Under the pieces are notes generated by a model. It saw only the letters and a program-made list of their open reading frames with translations, was not told the origin of the DNA and did not search any database. A stretch of 64,000 bases of DNA from Eublepharis macularius (lineage: Eukaryota; Chordata; Lepidosauria; Squamata; Eublepharidae): the NCBI RefSeq assembly GCF_028583425.1, contig NC_072790.1, forward strand, positions 12,754,552-12,818,551, written 5' to 3'. The position numbers and the translations under genes were made by a program. Below, one piece after another: positions 45,435 to 57,583 of this stretch. Position 1 is the first letter of the stretch, and each line of letters starts with the position of its first letter.

Positions 45435-46181
45435 CAGGGCTTTTTTTCTTCCGTAATGCTCCAGAATGGTGTTCCAACAGTTCTCAAAACTGCCCCCCCC
45501 CCTGCTCCTGGCTGTTTCGGGCCCGAAACAGCCAGGATAAGGCCCCAAATGGCCAGGATTGGGCCTCTGCCAGGTGGGGGAGTACTCTCCTATGCGGCAG
45601 CAGCCTGTTCTAGGCTGATTTGTGCCTGATCCTGGGCGTTTGGGCCATTTTGGCCAATTTGGGACCTAAACGGCCAGGATTGGGCTGCTGCCAGGTGGGG
45701 GAGTACTCTCCTGTGCAGCAGCAGCCTGTTCCAGGCTGATTCAGGCCCGATGCAGGCCGTTTAGGGCCTGTTTTTGCCCAATTTGGGCCCTAAATGGCCA
45801 GGATTGGGCCGCTGCTGGGCGGATAAGTGCTCTCCCATGTGGCAGCAGCCATTTCAGGCCCAATTTGAGCCCCAAACAGCCTGGATTGGGCCACTGCCGG
45901 GCGGGGAAGTGCTCCCCTATGCCACAGCAGCCTGTTCCAGGCCAATCCAGGCCCGATCCAGGCTGAATTTGACCAGATCCAGACCGAATCAGGCCCCCCA
46001 TGGAGCATGGGAGCACTCCCAGGGCATCCACGGCCTGTGTGATGACGTCTCTTCCCGGAAGTGAAGTCATCACGCAGTCCTGTGAGCGCGTGCATGCGCA
46101 TGTAGTGACAGAAGCGCCACCTCCTCCCGGGAGTTGCCCCGGGTGAGAGTTCCGCCACCTCTTTCCCCAGAAAAAACCCTG
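45435..46181. mobile_element. Large hAT-like MITE carrying a minisatellite
   Basis: Ends CAGGGCTTTTTTTC and CCCCAGAAAAAACCCTG are those of the 34677 family. The interior is replaced by about four diverged ~90-125-bp units (45540-45980) with GGCCAGGATTGGGC and GCAGCAGCCTGTTC. The flanking 8-mers do not match cleanly. Confidence 0.7.
45540..45980. repeat. Imperfect tandem repeat inside the hAT-like MITE
   Basis: AGGATTGGGCYDCTGCC starts each unit. The first two are ~124 bp and the later ones shorter. Confidence 0.75.
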
Positions 46182-47389
46182 ATTATCAATGTATTTGCCA
46201 TTCTATGCTCCTCCCTTTTGAGGAAAGGGGATAAAGGTGGGCTGTAATAGTTCCCTTGTAAATTACCTCACATTTAAGCTCTTGGGATGAGTGAAAACCT
46301 GTTGAATGAATAGTAGAATGAATGCATGTGTGTGGAGGGGGGTGTCTATGGTGCCATTAAGAAACATTTCAAAGGCTGCAAACTTGTAAGTCTGATTAAA
46401 CAAAATGAACCTTATTTCTGAGTTAAAATGCATGGAATTGAAAATGCCTCTCCTGCCAAGGAGAGCTGAAATCATTAAAAATTCTTCATCCAACAGATTT
46501 TTGACTTTAGGATACATTAGGATCCTTTTAATTTGAATGCCACCCCCCCTCCCCTGCACCATTGATCCTAATATAGTGACTGTTCTGCACGTTGGAAATG
46601 CAAGATTAGTTTGCTTTTTGGGTAGGATTAGAATTTAGGCCGCTTTGTAGATGTACAGCAGCTGCCAGAGCGTTTGAACAGGTGACAATCCTGAGGGCTT
46701 AGTCACTTGATACGCCAGCACTGCAAACCATTGGCACAAATCTGCTTAGCGTTTCTTTTGTTCCACCACCACCATCAGGCCTTGCAGACATTTTGTAGAT
46801 TCGTCAGGAGTTTGACTTGCCTCCCTTTCATGGCATCTTCAAATCCAGATTGCTTTAACACCTGTTAATTTCCTCTTTTTTCAGCAAATGCACATTTGAA
46901 CCAGTGTCCTTTATCAGCCCTCCAAAACGGTGATTTCAGGAAGTACAAGAAATAGATTTGTGCAAAGCAGAGACACGACTTGACTCTGAGCTTCAGACAA
47001 GAAGATTATTTTTGCGCTGAGAAAGTAAATATGTTTGGTTTTATCATAATCACATGAAAATTGCTCCCCCCCCCCCCATTGGAAAAAGTAGGCTGATTAT
47101 TTTTAGGACAGAAGAGAGGCGTGGGGGTGCGGGCGGCTTGTGATAAAGACATGAAAATGTTACAATTAGTAAAAGACCAGAGAAGGGTATTGTTTGGATC
47201 CACAATACAAGACAAGACATTTGGGGGGAAATCTGTTAAATTATATTCTTAGGTCAGTTTATTTTGCCTCCCTCAAGCTCCTTTTACTCTCCCTGTCTGT
47301 ATACAGTAGATCATTTTCTTGGTATACAAACAGTTCAAGTTTTGATCCTTGGCATTCCCAGATAAAGCATTTCGAGTGGCAGGCATTAG
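46182..47389. other. No feature recognised
   Basis: Apart from C-runs at 46540 and 47068 nothing can be named. No splice-bounded frame resembles a known protein. Confidence 0.4.
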
Positions 47390-47740
47390 AAATGCCCTAC
47401 AACATCAATGTCCAACGTGGTGCCCCCAAGCACATGTCCCTGGTGCCCACTTGCTTCTTCCCCAAAGCAAAAAGCCAGTCATAGCTTTCCTCCACTTTAT
47501 TGGAGCAGGAGGTGCTTCAGAAGACCGCAAGAGGCATTGCCTTTGGGATCTGCAGTGAGCACCAGTATGGAAATAGCTCCCTCCATCATAGGAGGATGCT
47601 CGGCTTGGAACCTGCCAACGTTTTTTGTGATTGGCCACTCCCTCGGACAGCCATTTCCCATGGCACTTGTTTTGTGGTGCAATCTATCCCAAAATTCCAG
47701 TGGTGTCCACAGGCTCAACAAGGTTGAGGACCCCTGCCTA
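47390..47740 (-). mobile_element. hAT-like non-autonomous element
   Basis: Minus-strand start AGGGGTCCTCAACCTTGTTG, then AGCCTGTGGACACCACTGGA and ATTTTGGGATAG, the same family as 38330 and 39610. Confidence 0.5.
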
Positions 47741-48713
47741 GAGAATCACTAACAATCGTTGCTCTATTTTGAGGGACCAATCAATTGACAGTGCAAAGCA
47801 GCTTCTTGAGTATTGAATTCTGCTCTGGCCATGTTGCTGGATACAAGGAGAAGCAGAGGAGGAATAGTTGCAATGTGCAATTTGCTAACGGTCTTCATTC
47901 CAATACCTCCCTTTCTTCTCTTAATTCAGGAGAAGCCATTGAATTATTTAAATGGCTATTGGTGGGCAGTATTGTAAGAGAACATCTTTTGAGGCAATAC
48001 TCTGAAACATCATCTGTCATGGTGATATTCATATGATGGTGTTAGGCAGAAGAAACTTCTTAAAGAGGGTGGGATTTTAATAGAAAAATGTTACATGTGA
48101 ATGGTTGTAATTTAGATGTTGTAAATTGTCCTGAGCTTTGGAAGACTAGTGTACTGATTTTTTAAAAAAAAATACAAGAAGAGTGCATCATTCCACATTA
48201 GGCCATGAGCATGTACACAAAACCAAAGACAATAAAGAGAATATCATAAAAGGGCCATTGTGAGTCAACACACTGCTGGCAGTGCAGAGGGTGGGTGGGC
48301 AGGAGTTGATTACTACGGGGAAAGATGAGGCTTCCATATAATCCTGCAGGACTGACTCTGTTTCCCCCCTGTGCTGTTTCTCTACTTTCTCTAGACAATC
48401 CAAAGAGTCCAAGAAATCTTTGTTTCCCACGAGAAGGCAGATTGAGCCGCTGATATTTTAAGTCATATGTTTAAAATGATGTCTGCCATTCAAGTTATCC
48501 TGTTCTTGTTTTAGCAAGCAATCCAACAGCTACCAAATCTGGTTACATAACCGCAAGCGCAAAGAGGCTGTCACATCGCCTGGAGAATTAATCTTTTTTT
48601 TTCTTCAGCCTGTGTACCCGACTCCCAACCACTTATTTCGAGATCCATATATCAAGATGGGCAGCTGTGTGAGTCTGTCTGTAGCAATAACCAAAAAAAG
48701 CACGAGTCCAGTA

Positions 48714-48959
48714 ACAACAACAACATTCAGTTTAAATACTACCCTTCAGGACAACTTAACGTCCACTCAGAGTTTACAAAGTGTTATTATTATCCTCATG
48801 ACAATCACCCTGTGAGGTAGGTGGAGATGTGAGAGCTCTGAGAGAGCTGCAACTGACCCAAAGTCACTCAGCTGGCTTCAAGTGGAGGAGAGAAGAATCA
48901 GACCCGGTTCTCCAGATTAGAGTCCTGCTGCTCTTAGCCACTGCACCAAACTGGCTCTA
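48714..48959 (-). mobile_element. Sauria-type tRNA SINE
   Basis: Minus strand: AGAGCCAGTTTGGTGCAGTG, TCTAATCTGGAGAACCGGGT, GAAGCCAGCTGAGTGAC, and a GTT-rich tail at the left. Degenerate but full length. Confidence 0.8.
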
Positions 48960-49039
48960 TGCCGCAGAAACACGTGAAAAGATAGTGTTTCATCCAGCTT
49001 AACAAGGAGAACCAAGTAATTCTTCGTTCTGAGGCTCAA

Positions 49040-49640
49040 AAATAAGTGCTGTACGTTCAGTCACATGTGGTGGGACTGTCCTTTAGTAAAAAAGTTTTGG
49101 GATCAAATTGGTATGGAAATGTCGAGGATAGTGAGAAGAAGGGTAAGTATATCTAAAGCAATGGCACTTATTAATTTGGACGGAATAGGGCTAAGGTTAA
49201 GAGAGGAATCTAAGTGGATAAATTTGATGTTAGTAGCAGCAAGACAGGTTATAGCAAGGAATTGGAAAGAAGCTGAGGAATTGACGATTAATCACTGGAG
49301 GGGAAATATGAATAATATAATAGTTTTAGAGTACCTTACGATGAAGATACGTAGAATGAATGGGTTAAAGGTTAGGGAACAAGAGGAGAATTGGTTTAGA
49401 AGGATGGTGGGGTACTTAGAAACGTTTAAACAATTTGGGATGATTAGTCGGTTAATAGGAAATTGAGAGGTTAATTTAATTATAAGGCTAAGTGGAATGA
49501 GTTGTACAGGGAGTAATTGTGAATATGAAATAATATTGTATGGAATAATATTTATGTATCTACTGCTTGGAGGTCCCTACATGGGTGATGTCGGTGACGG
49601 GTTGTTATATTCGGAATAAAACAAAGTATTTTATTTTTTT
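49040..49640 (+). mobile_element. L1-type LINE ORF2 C-terminus and 3' end
   Basis: HMWWDCPLVKKFWDQI is the cysteine-bearing end of L1 ORF2. About 130 codons are open to LIGN*, followed by a 3' UTR with GGTGATGTCGGTGACGGGTT and an A/T-rich end. It is a 5'-truncated insertion. Confidence 0.75.
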
Positions 49641-49985
49641 AAAAAGTGTTGTATAAAACTAAGAGTCACGTAAGTTGAAGTTCAAAGCAATGGGTTATCA
49701 AGGCTGCTTCAGGGCAAGAAAATTTTGACGGTCCTCCTGACTGGATTCATTTGAGATTAGCACTTTGCAGCAATGTTCTCTTTCTGTTCAAATGTTAGCA
49801 CAGTACAATGAAACCTGTCTAAGGCACTAAAGAGAATGACAGAAACAGCTCCCTTAAATAGCTAAGAGCTGACTACGTAAAGCAGAGAGGAAATGTACTT
49901 CAAAAAGTAAGAGCCAGGCCTGATTGGAGGTCTAAAGCCCAGCCAAAGGTGAAAACCTATTACTGTGATATGCTGTATTTATGTG

Positions 49986-50348
49986 CAGGGCTTTTTTTCT
50001 GGGGAAAAGAGGTGGTGGAACTCAGTGGGTTGCCAGCACAGGGGGCAACTCTTGGCAGGAGGTGGTGCCCCTGGTACCACATGTGCACACACAAAGTGCA
50101 TGCACGCTCCCAGGACCAATGACGTCACTTTGGGTCAGCTGGAACAAGGGGGGGTTAAAAGTTTAAATCGCCCTTGGTGAAAATGGTCACATGGCTGGTG
50201 GCCCCACCCCCTGATCTCCAGACGGCGCGAGGGGCAATATAAATTCCCCTCTGTCTGGAGATCAGGGGGCGGGGCCACCAGCCATGTGACCATTTTCAAG
50301 AGGTGCCGGAACGCCGTTCCACCACATTCTAGCTGAAAAAAAGCACTG
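49986..50348. mobile_element. hAT-like palindromic MITE with 8-bp duplication
   Basis: CAGGGCTTTTTTTCTGGGGA … GCTGAAAAAAAGCACTG, flanked exactly by TTTATGTG at 49978-49985 and 50349-50356. Same family as 34677, opposite arrangement of ends. Confidence 0.9.
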
Positions 50349-50489
50349 TTTATGTGATTGCAGAACTAAAACAGACATTTTTTTCTTTCATGACTCATGA
50401 GAATGCATAGGATAAGGATCTGGAGGGGGATGGCATGTTACAAGTTTGCGCAGGACCCAATGAGATTATGCTCTGACCTCACCTCAGAG

Positions 50490-50670
50490 GTAGGGTTGCC
50501 AGCAAAAAGAGACTCCCTAGTTGGCCGGGGTGGGGGGCTTCTTACCAACTCTGGTGATGCCATTAACCTGCCCTCTAATGCAACCATTTCATCCCGAGGA
50601 ACAGATCTTGGTAGTCTGGAGATCAGTTGTAATTCTGGGAGAACAGCAGACCCCACCTGGGGTCAGTAAT
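50490..50670. mobile_element. Degraded GGGTTGCCA-type MITE
   Basis: TAGGGTTGCCAGCAAAAAG at left. AGTCTGGAGATCAGTTGTAA at right is interior text of the 21532 family. Confidence 0.5.
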
Positions 50671-50689
50671 CCTAGTAATGAAGCCCTCT

Positions 50690-51365
50690 TTGGTGGTGGA
50701 GAGTGCTGTCAAGTCATTGGTGGGGCTTTGAAGGTAAGAGAGAGGTAGTTTGCCGCTGCCTGCCTCTGCAGAGCAAGCCTGGGTTTGTTTGTTTTTGGTT
50801 TTTTAACAAAAAAATTATTGATAAGAAACAGATAAGTTACAAGATAATAACGCTTAACAAATAACGAGTGGAAAATTATACACAATCAAGTATCAAATAA
50901 CAATTACTATTTACAAATGTAAAGTAACAGAGGTGAGAATTAAACTTCTGAGATCTTCATTATAACCAATCAAAAATAGATTTATGAATCTTTGATTTAG
51001 CCCAGATATTATTGTTTTCCAGATATTCGAAGAATGGAAACCATTTTTCTTGGAAATTAGCGCTTTTAGGAAAATGCTCGGCTTGGTATATTTTATCATT
51101 TAATTTTTCCATAATATAGTGATCCCAGATCTTATTATGCCAATCCGATAATGTTGGAACACATTTACTTTTCCAATGAGTTGCAATAGCACTCTTTGTA
51201 GCCACTAGAAGACTTGCTATGAGGTCCTTTCTTATTTGGGGATGAGAAGCAAGCCTGGGGTTTTTTTGGGAAGTCTCCCATCCACGTACGAACCAAGGCC
51301 AACCCCACTCAGATTCCGAGATCTGACAAGATGGGGCGTGGCTGGATAGGTCAGGGCAAAATACT
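50690..51365 (-). mobile_element. 5S-derived SINE split by an L1
   Basis: The right part, on the minus strand, reads CGGAATCTGAGTGGGGTTGG then CCTTGGTTCGTACGTGGATG and GGGAGACTTCCC, a 5S-like head. The left part is its body and tail (GAGAGTGCTGTCAAGTCATT). An L1 sits between the halves, with AGCAAGCCTGGG repeated at both junctions. Confidence 0.65.
50785..51245 (-). mobile_element. L1-type LINE 3' fragment nested in the SINE
   Basis: Minus-strand protein ATKSAIATHWKSKCVPTLSD, WHNKIWDHYIMEKLNDKIYQ, then FQEKWFPFFEYLE is the C-terminal end of L1 ORF2. The T-rich stretch at 50785-50805 is its 3' tail. Confidence 0.75.
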
Positions 51366-51839
51366 TTTTAGTTAGTACAAAACGCCCTCTGGAGTGAGTA
51401 CTCCGCAGCACAGAACGTGGGAATGTGAGAGAAAAAGGGAGAGTCTTGCCTGAGCCTTCTCCAGCCAGCCATTTTCTTCTTAATGCTGCTCTCGCCTTCC
51501 ACCTGCTTTCAATATTCCAGGTGATGCTTGTTTCTGGATACCGCCCTGTTATGACCCTTTACTTCTCTTGGGTAGATTTTACCGTTAATCTTTCCCTCTG
51601 GGTAGTTTGCTGCCACCAGGAATATTATATTCCAAGATATTTTATTTAAATTTTTCCTTTGGTAACGTTCCTAAGCGTCAGGCTCCTTCGTGGTTCTATG
51701 TGGCCCTGAGGATAGGAATGGGATATAGCAATGACAGCTACTCTGGGATATAGCAAAACAAAATAAACTTTTATTTAGTCAAGAAGCGTGTCGGTTTCAT
51801 AAACGTAGTTCTTGGTTCTTAAAGTTACTTCCTATAAAC

Positions 51840-52230
51840 TCATTCACACAGATATCTTCTAAGGCTTCACACACAGTTAGCCTCTTTCTCTAACTCAATA
51901 TTTCTCACAGACTTGCTTAAAGTTACTCAGGCTGCACACAGCTTGCTTGCTTTCTTCTGACTCAATATTTCTCTCACAGAAATGCTTAAAACTCCTCAGG
52001 CAGCACACAGCCGGCCTCTCTTTCTCTGACTCTCATTCACAGAAATATGAAACCTGCTCAGGCAGCACACAGCCGGCCTCTCTTTCCCTGACTGAGTGTC
52101 CTTTCACAAACATGCTCAGTTCAGGTTCCACACAGGTTATATTTCTCTCATAAATACTTCAACATACTCAGGCAGCACACAGCTAGCCTGCTTTCTTCTG
52201 ACTGCCACTTTTCTCTCTCTCCCCCAGTCT
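51840..52230. repeat. Imperfect tandem repeat, ~60-75-bp units
   Basis: About five units share CTCAGGCAGCACACAGC and CTTTCTTCTGACT. To the left is TTTATTTAGTCAAG, which on the minus strand reads like a poly(A) signal, so the block may belong to an old LTR-type element. That part is a guess. Confidence 0.6.
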
Positions 52231-52259
52231 AAACTGCCTTCACTCCGCCCGCACTCTCA

Positions 52260-52493
52260 GAGCAGAGCCACAAGTGACAAAAGGCACAGGTTGGACACTT
52301 GTCAGCTTCCCTCAAGTTTTGATGGGAAATGTAGGCATCCTGGTCTTGCAGCTTGACTCTCCGACTGCTGTCCAATGGACTTCTCAACTGTCACTTGTCC
52401 AACATTCTGCCAAGCTGCCTACATTTCCCATCAAAACTTGAGGGAAGCTGGCAAGTGTCCAATCTGTGCCTTTTGTCACTTGTGGTTCTGCTC
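52260..52493. mobile_element. PIF/Harbinger-like palindromic MITE (variant end)
   Basis: GAGCAGAGCCACAAGTGAC … GTCACTTGTGGTTCTGCTC, 234 bp, flanked by TCA/TCA within CTCAG. Inner arms share TTGGACACTTGTCAGCTTCC with 37749. Confidence 0.85.
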
Positions 52494-52756
52494 TCAGTCA
52501 TCAACCAGTCATATCACTCACTCTTCCCTCTCTCTCACCCCCACTCTTCACCTATCTCACACCAAGCATCTAAAGACACATGCACACATTTACTTGAAAT
52601 CATTACACGTCCCCACCCCCATGAAGGAAAAACATTACCTGGGTGTGCAGCTGCTGACAGAAAAGTAGGGAAAGAAGCTTTGGAGAAAAGGCTGCCAGTC
52701 TGACACAACCTGTGTCTAGTCTACAGTGTAATGAGTGGTCTGTCCATAGGATGGAC

Positions 52757-53347
52757 CAGGGGTCATTTCATAGAAAAAGAGCTGGAGGAACTCATTAGCA
52801 TAACTCATTAGCATTTTTATTTATTTCTTTACTTATTTGTATCATATTTGTATTCTGTCCTCCCCGCAAGCAGGCTCAGGGCGGGTAACAACATTAAGAA
52901 CATTTAAAACATTCCATATTAAAACATTTATAACATCATACAAAAATATCAATATTATTATATCAAAAATATGCCACATCCCTTGACATCACTGGAAGTG
53001 TGTCATTAGCATAACTGATTTGCATATGCCACGCCCCCTGACATCACCTATCCTGGCTGTTTTGGGCCCAATCCTGGCCATTCAGGGCCAAAATTGGGCC
53101 CAAAATGGCAAAAAGGGGCTGAAAATGGTCAAAAAGGGGCCCCAAATGGTCAGGATCAGGCCACTGCTGAGCGGGAGAGTGATTCACCACCCGCCAGAAG
53201 CCCGAGCTGGGCCATTTTGGCCCCAATCCAGGGCAAAATGGGCCCAAAATGGCCGAGAGTCAGGTGGGCGGGGCCACCTGACATGTGACCTCTTTGGGGA
53301 ACTGCTGGAACTGCATTCCTGTGCGTTCCCCCTCAAAATGAAACCTG
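52757..53347. mobile_element. hAT-like MITE (CAGGGGTCATTTC family)
   Basis: Ends CAGGGGTCATTTCATAG and CTCAAAATGAAACCTG are inverted. The flanks GGATGGAC (52749-52756) and GGATGGAG (53348-53355) are an 8-bp duplication with one change. Inside are AT-rich sequence and GGCC-rich imperfect repeats. Confidence 0.85.
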
Positions 53348-53355
53348 GGATGGAG

Positions 53356-54499
53356 CAGCTATGAGAAACGTAGCTACATGTACTCGAAATCATTGGAAAC
53401 TGTTCTGTTCCACAGCAAGGCTCTTGTTGTATCCGTGCATGAAACAACAATACCCCGCGTTATTTTCTGCTCACTTTGAGATGACAACAAGTAGGTTTGT
53501 CTAAAAACTATTTTCAGACGTGTGTGCTCCAATTTCCTTGGCAACAGGTTTGCAACAACAGGGAGAAAAATAGACCGTCTCATCGCAGTTGTCTGATTAA
53601 AATTGGCCCATTTGTCTGAGAAATAAAAAGCTGAGGGTCGGGAGGAGATAAAGCCAGAGTTCCTTCCTTTCCCAGAAAGTTCATAACAAGAGAATGGAGG
53701 GCTGATGTGTCAGGGCGCTGCGGCGAGGCAGGCGAGTTTTCATTGGCATTCTGCACACTACACTGCGGTCAGGGAAACCTGCCAAGAATTTTATATGTAA
53801 AAAGCAACATGACCTACTTTAAAAAAAAAAAATCAATGTGGATTTCAAGAGCTGTCGGAGCTGCTCTTTCCCCCAAAAATCTCTAAGAAAAATGTCGCCA
53901 CAGTAAACAAGAGGTCTGGCTGGCAAAGGGAATATATTCAGACCCAATGGACGTTTCGGGGGTTGTGTTTTGTGTAGCTCCTTTGTTGATATTATTATTT
54001 GTTCCTGCCTGTCCTTTTGAGGAGCGCTTCTTTCCCTTTCATTCACACATTTGTATAGCCATACCAAGAAGGCGATCCAAGCGCACTTGCTTGCTTATTT
54101 ATTTCCTTGGGACATATCCTGCCCCACCTCCTAGTGTTGTTATGGGGAGGGAAATTTCTTTTTTTTCCGGAAAGTTCACTTTTTTAGATATAGAAAAATC
54201 AAAGCTCTCTTTTATAACTTCAACCCTTGCCGCGGTTTTGTGTTACACGCCACAGGCTGGTGCTGTAGCAGTAGGAGTGGGAAGACATTGCCTGTCTCTG
54301 AGCATATGCTGAGTGAAAATGAGACATTTTGCAGGGCCTCCCTTCCAGCCCCTCCTCTCTTCAAATTTATCTTGGGTCAAAAAGGAATTTATTAGAACCA
54401 ACTGCCAAATTCCTAAATAGAGGAAAAGAACTTGTTGGATTTTAGGGAGACGTGAGGTTAAGAGGAATTAAGAGAATTTCTCTTAACAATGCTACGTCC
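53356..54499. other. No feature recognised
   Basis: No known repeat or coding exon seen. Confidence 0.4.
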
Positions 54500-54529
54500 T
54501 CCCAGGAGCTGAGGGAAGAGTAGCCAGTT

Positions 54530-54660
54530 CTTACCTCTTCCATTTTATCCTCATAGCAACCCTGTGAGGTAGGTTAGGCTGAAAGGGTGCCAGGTCACCC
54601 AAAGAGCTTCGGGGCAGAGAGGGGACTCGAGCCCGACCCTGCTGGATGCCGGATGCTCTA
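54530..54660 (-). mobile_element. Old tRNA-derived SINE fragment
   Basis: Minus strand: CGGGCTCGAGTCCCCTCT (B-box-like), GGTGACCTGGCACC, AACCTACCTCACAGGGTTGC and ATGAGGATAAAATGG. The tRNA head is degraded. Confidence 0.5.
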
Positions 54661-54769
54661 AGCTTCTCTCGATCCGCAGCAGGCCTAGAGGAGCCATTAC
54701 AGAAAATAAAACTCAGGAGTTACTCCTCCCCTGGAGTAGTCTGATGTCCCCGGGGCCTTTCTGCACATC

Positions 54770-56470
54770 AAGAAGATTGTACACAAATTGTCATTGTGCG
54801 TAATTCACACACTTTCTCCCAGGTTGGTTCTGCCCTTTTTATATTTGTTTCTGGATTTGTGCGGAATGATACCATCACTTCCCGTGATCTGGATACTACG
54901 CTTCTTTGGATACAGCCCAAAACTGCATTTGCCTTTTTAGCTACCACATCACACTGCTGACTCATGTTCAGTGTAGGGTCTACTAAGACCCCTAGATCCT
55001 TTTCACACATACTACTGCCAAGACCAATCTCCCCCATCCTATAATTTTGCATTTGCTTTTTCCTTCTTAAATGCAAAACTTTGCATTTATCTCTTTTGAA
55101 ATTCATTTTATTTGTTTTAGCCTAGTTTTCCAGCCTGTCAAGATAATCTTGTATCCTTGTTCTCTCTTCAACTGTATGTGCTACCCCTCCCAATTTAGTA
55201 TTATCTGCAAATATAATAATTATTCCCTCTATTCCTTCATCCGAATCACTTATAAAAATGTTGAGCAGAACAGGTCCCAGACCGATCCTTGAGGAACTCC
55301 ACTTGTCACTCTTCTCCAAGAGGATGAGGAACCATTAACAAGCACTCTTTGGGTGCGATCTGTCAACCAGTTACAGACCCACTTAATAGTAATAGAATCC
55401 AAACCACATTTTATCAACTTGTTGATAAGGATATTATGTGGAACCTTATCAAAAGCCTTACTGTCTACAGCATTCCCCTGATCCAGCAAGGTAGTAACTT
55501 TCTCAAAAAAAGAGATAAGGTTAGTCTGTCATGAATTGTTCTTGAGAAACCCGTATTGGTTCTTAGTAACCACAGCCTTCTTTTCTAAATCTTCAAGGAC
55601 TGAGTGATGATTTGTTATAGAAGCTTTCCAGGTATGGACGTCAAGATGACGGGTCAGAAGTTACCCAGATCCTCCTTTTCCCCCTTCTTGAAGATGGGGA
55701 CAACATTTGCCTGCCTCCAATCCTTTGGCACTTCGCCTGATCTCCAAGAATTCTCAAAAAAATTTGTACCCTTGGGTGCAATTCATCTGGCCCTGAGGAC
55801 TTAGTTCCATTTAAAGAAACTAGGTGTTTACTTAATACCTCTATGTTGATCCTAGGCTATAACTCCCTTCCCCCATCATGTCTTCTGTTATTGCCATGTT
55901 GAGCACCATTTCCCTCGCAGGAGAAGACTGAGGAGAAGTAGGAATTGAGCAGTTCTGCCCTCTCTTCATCGCCTGTCACAATTTCACTTCCCTGTCCCTG
56001 CAATGGGCCTACCATGTCCTTGCTCTTTTTCCTACTTTGAACATAAGCAAAGAACCCTTTTTTGTTGCTTTTAGCATCTCTTGCTAGCCTAAGCTCAGAC
56101 TGAGCTTTAGCTTTTCTAACACTCTCCCTACAAGCATAGGTTACTTATTTGTTTATATTCATCCTTGGATATAAGGCCCTCCTTCCATTTCCTAAATGAG
56201 TCTTTATTTCTCAATCCATTATTTCTCAGTTCATTAGGGTCTTTTTTAATTTCTCAATTCATTAGAAGAACCTGATCCTTAAGAAACTTCCTTTCCAGCC
56301 CGTCTTTCTCCATTTGGTTGTATCATCAGGTCTTGTCAATTCCACCGTACATTCATTCAGATGATAAAGAACAGATGCCACCCAAGGGTCCCTCTCATTT
56401 CTCTCATTATTTGCAATTGTGATCTTAGCCAGTAGATGTGCTACGAAGAGAATCGCGTTACATAATTCAT
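54770..56470 (-). mobile_element. CR1-type LINE, reverse-transcriptase part
   Basis: Minus-strand pieces read SKAFDKVPHNILINKLIKCG, WLTDRTQRVLVNGSSSSWRR then VTSGVPQGS, a degenerate FADNTKLGG in place of FADDTKLGG, KCKVLHLRRK, and CEKDLGVLVDPTLNMSQQCD. The order is that of CR1 ORF2. It is 5'-truncated and frameshifted, with left text down to 54770. Confidence 0.85.
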
Positions 56471-56735
56471 TCTGTGTACAGCTCTATGACGCTGATGGCT
56501 AATTCTGTCAAATACTGCGCTTTCTTTGAAGAGCTGCATTAACAAACCTTCTCACTTGGATGTATTTTCAGCTCAGCCTTGAATGTACCCGTCGTTTAGC
56601 ATCTTTCCTCTCCCTACCAATACTGTTTGCATCTGCCTAGTGGAAGACAGACCAGAACAGGACATCTCAGACTGTGGCTGTATCAAACCAGAGTCTGTAG
56701 TATTTTCCTCTGTTGTCACAAAATGAATTTCTCCA

Positions 56736-56978
56736 TTTGGTGTAGTGGTTAAGAGCGTGGGACTCTAATCTGGAGAGCTGGGTTTGATTCCCCACTCCTC
56801 CACTTGAAGCCAGCTGGGTGACTTTGGGTCAGTCACAGCTCTCTCAAAGCTCTCTCAGCCCCACCCACCTCACAGGGTGTTTTGTTGTGGGGATAATACT
56901 AACATACTTTGTAAACCGCTCTGAGTGGGTGTTAAGTTGTCCTGAAGGGCGGTATATAAATCGAATGTTACTATTATT
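56736..56978 (+). mobile_element. Sauria-type tRNA SINE, full length
   Basis: TTTGGTGTAGTGGTTAAGAG, TCTAATCTGGAGAGCTGGGT, TTTGATTCCCCACTCC, TGTAAACCGCTCTGAGTGGG, ending ATGTTACTATTATT. Confidence 0.9.
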
Positions 56979-57219
56979 AATGATGGCACAGCCAGTTTAA
57001 CTCCAAGGGAAAATATAGAGTAGAATCTCTGAGATAACAAAATCGACTGCTAACCAATTTAAACCGTCTCCCTCCTTACCCACCCCCGCTCCACAACTCA
57101 AGCCACGGATAGGTTTTTCAGAAAGTTAAGGGTAGTGTTGTGAGAGAGAGATGGTTGCCCATGGGATGCGCTTTCCTCTGGTTATCACCTCTGGTCAACA
57201 GGAATTTGTTGTGTTTTTG

Positions 57220-57398
57220 TAAAGCTAAGCGCCAGTGACCCGCGGCAGGGCGACGTGGGTTCAACTCTCCACTCTGCCAGAAAGGCAATCGGGTGTGCCT
57301 AAGCCAGTTGGCCTCAACTACTGAGACGGGGAGAACCCGACAACTTGTGCTTCTCCACCAAGGAGAGTGCTGCCTCTATCAAGCCACTTCCAATTATC
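57220..57398 (+). mobile_element. Probable tRNA-related SINE
   Basis: GGTTCAACTCTCCACTCTGC looks like a B box. The 3' text GAGAGTGCTGCCTCTATCAA then GCCACTTCCAATTATC resembles the BovB-type tail at 5617. Confidence 0.4.
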
Positions 57399-57401
57399 TT
57401 A

Positions 57402-57583
57402 GGGCCAAGCTATAAGTGACGAATGACACTTGAATGGTAAGTGAAGAGACTCGCATGCATTCCTCCCTGTTCACTTGTGCTCCACTTGCCCTCCACTCGA
57501 TCAAGTAGTGGAGCGCAAGTGGAGCGCAAGTGAACAGGGAGGAATGCATGCGAGCCATTCAAGTGTCATTCGGTGCTTGGCCC
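57402..57583. mobile_element. PIF/Harbinger-like palindromic MITE
   Basis: GGGCCAAGCTATAAGTGACG … GTGCTTGGCCC, 182 bp, with exact TTA/TTA flanks (57399-57401, 57584-57586). Confidence 0.9.

Noticed and set aside
45774-46158. Overlapping ~100-120-codon ORFs
   Set aside because: They arise from the minisatellite inside the MITE at 45435.
49065-49466. 133-codon ORF as a host gene
   Set aside because: The text HMWWDCPLVKKFWDQI is L1 ORF2 C-terminus, followed by an L1-like 3' UTR.
53020-53364. 114-codon ORF of repeated MVKKGPQMV-type text
   Set aside because: It is translation of GGCC-rich imperfect repeats inside the hAT-like MITE at 52757.
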